Assembly (NCBI GenBank): GCA_934552855.1
Contig: CAKTEU010000030.1
Location: 1-20,600 of the forward strand
Direction: 5' to 3'
Source: an uncultured Eubacteriales bacterium
GTDB lineage: Bacteria; Bacillota; Clostridia; Oscillospirales; Acutalibacteraceae
DNA: 20,600 nucleotides
Numbering within the stretch: position 1 is the first letter of the stretch; each line of letters starts with the position of its first letter. The position numbers were made by a program, and so were the translations under genes. Positions 14,977 to 20,600 of this stretch are shown one piece after another. Below the pieces are notes generated by a model. That model ran no database searches. It was not told the DNA's origin and saw only the letters and a list, made by a program, of their open reading frames with translations.

Positions 14977-15053
14977 TGGTCGAGGCGACAGGATTCGAAC
15001 CTGCGGCCCTCTGCTCCCAAAGCAGATGCGCTACCAAACTGCGCTACGCCTCG
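14977..15053 (-). tRNA. tRNA-Pro (anticodon UGG)
   Basis: The cloverleaf is complete on the minus strand. Acceptor stem CGAGGCG/CGCCTCG, D stem GCGC/GCGC, anticodon stem TCTGC/GCAGA around the loop TTTGGGA with anticodon TGG, a 5-nt variable loop, and T stem GCAGG/CCTGT with loop TTCGAAT. Discriminator A is followed by an encoded CCA at the 3' end. It reads proline CCN codons, mainly CCA and CCG. It has its own promoter and terminator. Confidence 0.97.
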
Positions 15054-15069
15054 GTTTTTGTACCAAAAG

Positions 15070-15098
15070 AGTATACCCTATTTTAATGATTTTGTCAA
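15070..15098 (-). promoter_or_regulatory. Promoter of tRNA-Pro
   Basis: On the minus strand, TTGACA (complement of 15093-15098), a 17-bp spacer and TATACT (complement of 15070-15075), about 17 bp before the tRNA 5' end. Confidence 0.85.
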
Positions 15099-15145
15099 TG
15101 ATTTTTGCTCTGATTGATAAAATTGATCAATCGGTTTTAAAAAGG

Positions 15146-15181
15146 AGAAAAAATCAACGGGGTTGCCGAAGCAGCCCCGTT
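15146..15181 (-). terminator. Terminator of the Ser/Thr-rich anchored protein gene
   Basis: AACGGGGTTGC at 15156-15166 pairs (one wobble) with GCAGCCCCGTT at 15171-15181 around a stable CGAA loop. Read leftward a run of six T follows. Confidence 0.9.
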
Positions 15182-15198
15182 AAATCTTTAAATTTTCA

Positions 15199-16161
15199 TT
15201 AATAGGTAAAAGTCCATGTTTCGGTCTGGCTTCCGCTGAATGAAGCGTTTCCGTTTGCAACAAAAATTTTTGCCGCTCCGTATCCGTCCATCGGAAGATA
15301 AAGCTCAAGTTTTATCAGTTTGCCTTCCTTGTTGACCGTTGCGGTAACGGTTGAGCCGGGATAATGCATATTCGCTTCCGTAATTTGCGCTCCGCTGATT
15401 TTATCTGAAATTTTTGTGAGGTCAAGATATCCGATTGCGGCGGCGTTGTTTGCCGGAACGGGAGAAGAAAGCGTTGTTGATTCTTCAACAATCTTGATTG
15501 TATAAACAGTGTTTTCTCCGTCTTTTCTTGCTGTGGCTTCGGCTGCGCCGGCCTCGGTGAGTTCAAAGTTTTTGTTTTTCGGCGGAATAACCTGAGTCGG
15601 AGCAACAACTCCTTCGTCTTCAACGGCTTTTCCGTCCGGTCTTACGCCCGTTGCCTGACCGTTTGCAAAAGAATATGTTGCGCTTTTTTCGCCGGTGAAT
15701 TTTTTAACAATATTGTTGACCATGTTAAGTGCGCTCGGAACACTGCAATCATCAACGTTGATTGCAGTGTTCTCGGTCTGAACGGCAGTCATATTCTGTT
15801 CGGCTTTAACAGCGTCAATTGCCTTTTTTGCTGCGGCAACAACCTGTGCTTTTGAAAGCGACGAAGGGTCGTCGGAAGGTTTTTTTGTTGTTGAATCGGC
15901 ATTGCCTTGCGAAGGAACCGAGCTGTCTTCCGGATAAACGGAGCTGTCCGAAATTGAAGAATCGGTGTTGCTCGGCATTGTTGTTTCTGAAGTTGTCGGT
16001 GCAGTTGTTGAAGAAACGTTGTTTTGAGTTGCCGGCTGAATAACAACGGGTGTTGTGCTTGCAATTTTCTTTTTTTCACGGTACGAACCAAGTTCAAATC
16101 CCATAAAGAAAAACCAAACACTCAGTGCGATACAGATGACAACTTTTATTTCTTTTTTCAT
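15199..16161 (-). CDS. Membrane-anchored protein with Ser/Thr-rich linker
   Basis: The 320-residue product begins with an uncleaved signal-anchor helix (about 5-26) and a short basic stretch. A low-complexity region rich in Ser, Thr, Pro and Asp (about 35-103) works as a flexible spacer through the wall. The remaining domain (about 104-320) is mixed alpha/beta with beta-rich C-terminal repeats ending in ETWTFTY. It loosely recalls secreted lipoprotein-like folds but has no lipobox cysteine, and I cannot assign a family. AAGGAGA lies 9 nt before the ATG. It is a single gene with its own promoter and terminator, next to the tRNA gene. Confidence 0.78.
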   Translation of the reverse strand: MKKEIKVVICIALSVWFFFMGFELGSYREKKKIASTTPVVIQPATQNNVSSTTAPTTSETTMPSNTDSSISDSSVYPEDSSVPSQGNADSTTKKPSDDPSSLSKAQVVAAAKKAIDAVKAEQNMTAVQTENTAINVDDCSVPSALNMVNNIVKKFTGEKSATYSFANGQATGVRPDGKAVEDEGVVAPTQVIPPKNKNFELTEAGAAEATARKDGENTVYTIKIVEESTTLSSPVPANNAAAIGYLDLTKISDKISGAQITEANMHYPGSTVTATVNKEGKLIKLELYLPMDGYGAAKIFVANGNASFSGSQTETWTFTY

Positions 16162-16245
16162 AGGTATTATCTCCTTGAATCAGGGTTTATCGGGAAGTGC
16201 TTTAAGCGTTTTTGAAAGAACCCCCGACTAATATAACTATATAAT

Positions 16246-16274
16246 ACGATACCTAATTTTATTTTCTTTGTCAA
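16246..16274 (-). promoter_or_regulatory. Probable promoter of the Ser/Thr-rich protein gene
   Basis: On the minus strand, TTGACA (complement of 16269-16274), a 17-bp spacer and a weak -10, TATCGT (complement of 16246-16251). It diverges from the reductase promoter at 16349-16377. Confidence 0.5.
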
Positions 16275-16348
16275 TAGATGAAGAATAAAATTTAAAAATT
16301 TGCGAAAGTTTTGAAATATGAAAAAGCGAATGCACTCAAATATCTTTG

Positions 16349-16377
16349 TTGACACGGACATATTTTATTGATATTAT
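16349..16377 (+). promoter_or_regulatory. Promoter of the short-chain reductase gene
   Basis: TTGACA at 16349-16354, a 17-bp spacer and TATTAT at 16372-16377. The leader of about 78 nt contains a weak hairpin (GGCGGTTC near 16388 with GAACCGTC near 16424) followed by TTTT, a possible attenuator. Confidence 0.75.
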
Positions 16378-16461
16378 TGTTTAAACGGCGGTTCATTTTT
16401 GTTTGCTTTCATTTTTTTGCGAACCGTCTTTTAACATTTTTTAAAACGGAGAAAAAATCCA

Positions 16462-17193
16462 ATGAAAAAAACAGTTTTTGTAACCGGTGCTTCCGGTGGA
16501 ATCGGAAGCGAAATTTGCCGTATTTTTGCCGAAAACGGCTTTGATATTATTGCCCAGTATAACAAAGGCGAAAAAGAAATCGAATGCCTTAAAAAGGAGC
16601 TTGAAGAGCGGTTTTCCGTTTCGGTTTTTCCGCTTTATGCCGACCTTTCAAAAAGCGAAGATGTGTTTTCTCTTTGCGAGCGTGCACTTTCGGTTTCAAA
16701 AAACATTGATGTTCTTGTTAATAATGCCGGCGTTACGCTTCGCAGCCTTTTTCAGCTTGTTGAAGAAGAGGACGCAAAAAGGCTTCTTTCAATAAATCTT
16801 GAAAGCGCAATGACAATAACACGAAAAATCCTTCCCTCAATGATCAGAGAAAAAAAGGGAAAAATTGTCAACGTTTCTTCAATGTGGGGCGTTACGGGCG
16901 GTTCGTGCGAAGTTGATTACAGTGCCTCAAAAGCGGCGCTCATCGGCTTTTCAAAAGCGCTTTCAAAAGAGGTCGGCCCCTCCGGAATCAACGTCAATTG
17001 TGTTGCGCCCGGCTTTATTGAAACAAAAATGAACGCCTGTTTTGATGAAGAAACAAAGCATGAAATTGCCGAAAGCTGTTCGCTTTGCAAAAACGGAACG
17101 CCGAGAGATGTTGCCGAACTCGTCCTTTTCCTTTCAAGCGAAAAAGCTGACTTTATCACCGGTCAAATAATAAGCGTTGACGGCGGAAGATGA
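16462..17193 (+). CDS. Short-chain dehydrogenase/reductase, YmfI/FabG-like
   Basis: This 243-residue NAD(P)H-dependent reductase has the classical SDR motifs: TGASGGIG (8-15) for the dinucleotide, NNAG (87-90), Ser140, Tyr153 and Lys157 (YSASK) for catalysis, and GQIISVDGG at the C terminus. It would usually be labelled 3-oxoacyl-ACP reductase (FabG). The segment SSMWGVTGGSCEVDYSASK is closer to what I recall of Bacillus YmfI, the reductase of 5-aminopentanonylated elongation factor P, and the gene stands alone rather than with fatty-acid genes. GGAG lies 10 nt before the ATG. The family is certain; the exact substrate is inference. Confidence 0.85.
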   Translation: MKKTVFVTGASGGIGSEICRIFAENGFDIIAQYNKGEKEIECLKKELEERFSVSVFPLYADLSKSEDVFSLCERALSVSKNIDVLVNNAGVTLRSLFQLVEEEDAKRLLSINLESAMTITRKILPSMIREKKGKIVNVSSMWGVTGGSCEVDYSASKAALIGFSKALSKEVGPSGINVNCVAPGFIETKMNACFDEETKHEIAESCSLCKNGTPRDVAELVLFLSSEKADFITGQIISVDGGR

Positions 17194-17219
17194 ACGAAAA
17201 ATGAATTTTCGAATTAAAA

Positions 17220-17249
17220 TTGACTTTTATCATTTCGTTATGATATAAT
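17220..17249 (+). promoter_or_regulatory. Promoter of the fucosidase operon
   Basis: TTGACT at 17220-17225, an 18-bp spacer and TATAAT at 17244-17249, preceded by TGA as an extended -10. A transcript would start near 17256. Confidence 0.8.
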
Positions 17250-17286
17250 AAATAGATATTCATCAAGGAAAGGTGCTGATACTCCG

Positions 17287-18753
17287 TTGGCAAAACTCAA
17301 AGATGTTTTTTCATCATTTCATGAATCGGATTTTAAAAGCTGGGACAAAGAAAACGAAGGTGCAGAGCTTGAAAGCGAGGAAGTTTTTCGCCTTATTTCC
17401 GTGCGCCCTTCTCCCCTTCAGGCAAAGTTTTCCGATTTTGAGTATTACACTTTTATTCACTTCGGAATGAACACCTTCACCGGTGCCGAATGGGGAACGG
17501 GAAAAGAAAGCCCGTCTCAGTTTAACCCAAAGAACATTGACACCGATCAATGGGCAAGGGTCATTAAAAATTCCGGAAGCCGGGGAATTATCCTCACCGC
17601 AAAGCATCACGACGGCTTTTGCCTTTTTCCGAGTGCTTATACCGAACACTCGATTAAAAACAGTCCGTATAAAAACGGAAAAGGCGACGTTGTTAAAGAG
17701 CTTTCCGAAAGCTGCAAAAAATACGGTCTTCTTTTCGGCGTATATCTTTCTCCGTGGGATATGCACGAAAAAACATATGCAACAAAGGAATATGATGATT
17801 ACTTTGTCAATCAGCTGACGGAGCTTTGCACGAATTACGGTGAAATTTTTGCCTTTTGGTTTGACGGCGCAAAGGGCAAGAATGCGCCGAAGTTTAAATA
17901 TGATTTTGAACGCTATTACAAGGTTATCCGTTCTCTTCAGCCGAATGCGGCAATCTGCAACTGCGGGCCCGATGTGCGCTGGATAGGAAACGAGGCCGGA
18001 AAGGTTCGCAAAAGCGAATGGAGCGTTATTGAGGGTGCAAACGTTTCGGTTGAAAAAGTTATGGCCGAATCTCAACAGGAAAAAGACGAAATTCCGCAAG
18101 GCTTTGACTGCTGCGCAGAAGATATGGGTTCAAGAGCCGTTCTTAAGGGTGCGTCCAATTTAATCTGGTCGCCCGGCGAAGCCGACGTTTCAATCCACAG
18201 GGGATGGTTTTATAATACACGCCCCGTCAGACGTTCGGCAAAAGAACTTGAAAAAATTTATTTTCGCACCGTTGGCGGAAATGCGCTTTTGCTTCTTAAT
18301 GTTCCGCCCTCAAAAAACGGCGTGATTGAGGAAAGCGATGTTAAGCTTCTTGAGGAATTTAAAAAACGGGTTGATGCTGCGTTCAAAGAAGAGCTTTCCT
18401 TCACCTCAAAAACCGAAAGCGGCCGAGATATAACCGCCTCAATTCAAAATAAAAACAACCGAGAACCGCTTCAAAACGGCGACGGCGTTATTACTCTTAC
18501 GCTTTTTGAAAAGAAAAAAATCAAAACGCTTGTTATTCGTGAGGACATTACACAAAGTCAGCGCATTGAAAATTTTGAAGTGTTTTTCAAAACAAAGGGC
18601 GGATATAAAAGGGTTTATTGCGGAACAACAATAGGAAGCAAAAAGATTGTTCGTTTTAACTTTGCTTTTCCGTTTGCAACCGATGAAGTGAAAATTGCCG
18701 TTACGCAATCAAGAAGCAACCCTGTCATCAGAAGTATTGAGCTTTTTGCCTGA
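17287..18753 (+). CDS. GH29 alpha-L-fucosidase, cytoplasmic
   Basis: This 488-residue enzyme releases alpha-linked L-fucose. The GH29 barrel starts with the FIHFGMNTF segment (56-64), then AKHHDGFCLF (105-114) contacting fucose, VYLSPWD (152-158) and the nucleophile Asp193 in FWFDGAKG. The LLLLNVPPS segment in the second half is typical of the family. A C-terminal beta domain (about 375-488) resembles F5/8-type modules. There is no signal peptide, so it acts on imported fucosides. The start is a TTG at 17287 with AAAGGTG 11 nt upstream; no in-frame ATG occurs before the catalytic domain. It lies 19 bp before the DUF4886-like gene and is probably co-transcribed. No transporter is adjacent. Confidence 0.88.
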   Translation: MAKLKDVFSSFHESDFKSWDKENEGAELESEEVFRLISVRPSPLQAKFSDFEYYTFIHFGMNTFTGAEWGTGKESPSQFNPKNIDTDQWARVIKNSGSRGIILTAKHHDGFCLFPSAYTEHSIKNSPYKNGKGDVVKELSESCKKYGLLFGVYLSPWDMHEKTYATKEYDDYFVNQLTELCTNYGEIFAFWFDGAKGKNAPKFKYDFERYYKVIRSLQPNAAICNCGPDVRWIGNEAGKVRKSEWSVIEGANVSVEKVMAESQQEKDEIPQGFDCCAEDMGSRAVLKGASNLIWSPGEADVSIHRGWFYNTRPVRRSAKELEKIYFRTVGGNALLLLNVPPSKNGVIEESDVKLLEEFKKRVDAAFKEELSFTSKTESGRDITASIQNKNNREPLQNGDGVITLTLFEKKKIKTLVIREDITQSQRIENFEVFFKTKGGYKRVYCGTTIGSKKIVRFNFAFPFATDEVKIAVTQSRSNPVIRSIELFA

Positions 18754-18772
18754 GTAAACGGAGATAGTGAAA

Positions 18773-20482
18773 ATGAGAATTAAGAAAATAATTTCTTTGT
18801 TTTTAGCATTGCTTGTTTTTGTTTTTTCGTTTTTTGTTCCCGTTGTTGCGGCGGAGGAAAACGAAACGATTTTTACCGAAATTTCCGGCGCCGGAACAAA
18901 AAGCAACAACAATCCGAAAAGCCTGAAGCTTCTTGCAATCGGCAACAGCTTCAGCGATGATGCGGTTCAGTATCTTTATACCCTTGCAAAAAAAGCCGGT
19001 GCAAAAACCGTTGTAATTGCAAGTATGGACGTTCCCGGCTGCGATTTGAAAATTCACCGCACCAATGCGCAGGAGGATCTGCCGATATATAAATACAGCA
19101 AGTGCAGCAAAGCAACCGGCAACAAAATGAAGATATATAACAACTTCAGCATTCTTTCCGCCCTGAAAGACGAAAATTGGGATTACATAACCCTTCAGCA
19201 GTCAAGTGCGCTCAGCGGAATTGTTAAAACATATAACGGTGACCTTGAATATCTTGTCAAGTATATTTTAAAAAACCGCCCGCTTAAAACAACAAAGCTC
19301 GGCTGGCACATGACATGGGCCTATGCAAAAAAATTTAAAGAGGACAAGTTTAAGCCTTATCATTTCAATCAAAAAGAGATGTTTTTTGCAATTTGCAAGG
19401 CCGTTGAAAAAAAGATTGAACCGAACAAAAATTTTGAAATCATGATTCCCGTCGGAACTGCAATTCAAAATCTCAGAACAAGTTATATCGGCGACAGACT
19501 GAACCGTGACGGCCGCCATTTGAATGAAATCGGACAATACATTGCGGCGTTGACTTTTTTAAAATCACTCGGCTTCAATGTCAGCAATATTTCATGGATA
19601 CCGCAGTCAAAGGAGTTTTCAGCTTCATATCTTCCGGCAATTGTTTCTTCGGTTAACGATGCGGCAAATCAGCCGCTGAAGCTTACCGACGAAAGCGGAA
19701 TATGCAATCATATTTCGGGAAAAAACGGCATTTTAAGCACTGTTGTTTTGAAAAAAGGATATCCGGCAACCTGCGTGAAAGAAGGCCTTGAAAACGGTTT
19801 ATACTGCAAGGTATGCAAACAGTTTATAAAACCGAGAAAGGTTATTCCGATAAGCAACAGCCACAGCTTTGAATACACCGTAACAAGTCCGGCAACATTG
19901 AATGAAAGCGGCAAAATGACAGGTATTTGTTCTGTTTGCAATAAGAGCGAAGCATTTGAAATTGCAAAAATTAAAAAAGTTTCGCTTTCAAAAGCAACTT
20001 ATCAGTTTTCCGGCGAGCCGGCAGAGCTGAAGTTTACCGTTGTTGATTCAAACGGAAAAAGGCTTAAAGAAGGAGAGGACTATTCAATCGGATTCGGCTC
20101 AAACGGAAGAACAAGCATCGGAACTCACACCGTAAAAATTTTCTTCAAAAACAAATACAGCGGAAAGGCCGAATTTAAATTTACCGTTACGCCGAAAAAA
20201 ACCGTTTTAAAAAGTCTTAAAGCTGAAAAAGGCGGTTTCTTTGCCGAATGGAAAAAGTCAGAAAATGTAAACGGTTATGTTATTGAGTATTCAAAATCAC
20301 CTTCATTTGATGAAAAGAATGTAAAACGCATTAAGTTCAAAGGAGCGGACACAACAAAAAAGTTTTTGAAAGCGTCTGCAAGCGGGACCTATTACGTCAG
20401 AATAGGAACATATTTTGAAACGAAAAACGGCGCTCTTTACTCACCGTGGAGCAAGAGCGCAAAAGTCAAAGTAAAAGTATAA
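18773..20482 (+). CDS. Secreted SGNH/DUF4886-like protein with Ig-like and Fn3 modules
   Basis: This is a 569-residue exported protein. ATG at 18773 is preferred, with CGGAG 9 nt upstream; a GTG at 18767 is too close to it. Residues 1-27 form a signal peptide. The N-terminal domain (about 50-275) matches DUF4886-type SGNH hydrolases: IGNSFSDD (56-63) with Ser59 as likely nucleophile, TLQQSS (140-145), and RDGRHLNEIG (245-254) with the Asp246/His249 pair. Cysteine pairs at C311/H313, C334, C345-C348 and C386-C389 resemble zinc ribbons. A bacterial Ig-like domain (about 400-473) and a fibronectin type III-like domain (about 477-569) follow. A role in removing ester groups from glycans, next to the fucosidase, is inference. 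Confidence 0.78.
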   Translation: MRIKKIISLFLALLVFVFSFFVPVVAAEENETIFTEISGAGTKSNNNPKSLKLLAIGNSFSDDAVQYLYTLAKKAGAKTVVIASMDVPGCDLKIHRTNAQEDLPIYKYSKCSKATGNKMKIYNNFSILSALKDENWDYITLQQSSALSGIVKTYNGDLEYLVKYILKNRPLKTTKLGWHMTWAYAKKFKEDKFKPYHFNQKEMFFAICKAVEKKIEPNKNFEIMIPVGTAIQNLRTSYIGDRLNRDGRHLNEIGQYIAALTFLKSLGFNVSNISWIPQSKEFSASYLPAIVSSVNDAANQPLKLTDESGICNHISGKNGILSTVVLKKGYPATCVKEGLENGLYCKVCKQFIKPRKVIPISNSHSFEYTVTSPATLNESGKMTGICSVCNKSEAFEIAKIKKVSLSKATYQFSGEPAELKFTVVDSNGKRLKEGEDYSIGFGSNGRTSIGTHTVKIFFKNKYSGKAEFKFTVTPKKTVLKSLKAEKGGFFAEWKKSENVNGYVIEYSKSPSFDEKNVKRIKFKGADTTKKFLKASASGTYYVRIGTYFETKNGALYSPWSKSAKVKVKV

Positions 20483-20497
20483 GTATATGAAAAAACA

Positions 20498-20536
20498 GGG
20501 GCTGTTCCGTGTGGATTTCCGGAACTGAACTGCCCC
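20498..20536. repeat. Inverted repeat after the DUF4886-like gene
   Basis: GGGGCTGTTC at 20498-20507 and GAACTGCCCC at 20527-20536 are inverted copies with one mismatch. No T run follows, so it is not a standard terminator. It may mark abutting ends of insertion sequences. Confidence 0.5.
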
Positions 20537-20600
20537 AGATTGTGCAGACAGTACAAAAAAAGGAGCCTAAGGTAGAATAATTAAATTTTAAGCAACAAAC
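20526..20600 (+). mobile_element. Possible IS3-family left end, cut by the window edge
   Basis: TGAACTGCCCC at 20526-20536, followed by GTGCAGACAGTAC and an A-rich AAGGAG stretch, resembles the left ends of IS150-type IS3 elements, which often begin TGnnCTGnnCC. No transposase codons are inside the window, so the call is tentative. Confidence 0.3.

Noticed and set aside
17314..18099. A 261-codon open frame on the strand opposite the fucosidase gene
   Set aside because: It lies wholly inside a well-supported GH29 gene, has no ribosome binding site and its sequence shows no family features. It reflects the codon bias of the sense gene.

Overview
The window looks like chromosomal DNA of a spore-forming member of the Clostridia, probably a gut Oscillospiraceae/Eubacteriales-type organism. 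The evidence is an intact spoIIAA-spoIIAB-sigF operon, clostridial codon use rich in AAA, GAA and TTT, AGGAGG-type ribosome binding sites, near-consensus sigma-A promoters (TTGACA-N17-TATAAT) and enzymes for host- or plant-derived glycans. No phage, plasmid or CRISPR features are visible. Both edges carry possible repeat or mobile remnants.

Layout. 1-238: a repeat-like segment with a recurring TTTACCC motif, then a terminator. 240-1775 (-): secreted lysozyme-like protein with fibronectin type III modules. 1776-2671: long non-coding stretch with two divergent consensus promoters; the rightward one heads a candidate structured RNA (about 2048-2256). 2672-7146 (-): three-gene operon of a secreted endonuclease/exonuclease/phosphatase-fold hydrolase, a GH2 glycosidase and a GPH-family sugar symporter. 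7501-8799 (+): folC, with an unusual set of nested inverted repeats around its promoter. 8899-10340 (+): the sigma-F operon. 10396-10929 (-): anchored protein of unknown function. 11084-12460 (-): secreted metallophosphoesterase. 12852-13055 (+): 67-aa protein with an operator-like palindrome over its start site and a matching palindrome upstream. 13136-14377 (-): M28-type peptidase with hydrophobic insertions. 14574-14777 (-): small membrane protein. 14977-15053 (-): tRNA-Pro(UGG). 15199-16161 (-): Ser/Thr-rich anchored protein. 16462-17193 (+): short-chain reductase resembling the EF-P-modifying YmfI group. 17287-20482 (+): GH29 fucosidase followed by a secreted SGNH/DUF4886-like protein. 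20498-20600: inverted repeat and a possible IS3-family left end.

How it fits together. Two glycan modules stand out. The GH2-symporter operon would import a glycoside and hydrolyse it in the cytoplasm. The GH29 pair combines a cytoplasmic fucosidase with an exported SGNH-fold protein that might remove ester groups. The spoIIA operon supplies the forespore sigma factor switch (SpoIIAA anti-anti-sigma, SpoIIAB anti-sigma kinase, SigF). Most remaining genes are single units, each with its own promoter and hairpin terminator. I did not find a clear multi-gene novel defence or biosynthetic system. The best candidates for something undescribed are the 2012-2256 RNA locus, the 67-aa gene with paired operators, and the nested repeats at the folC promoter.
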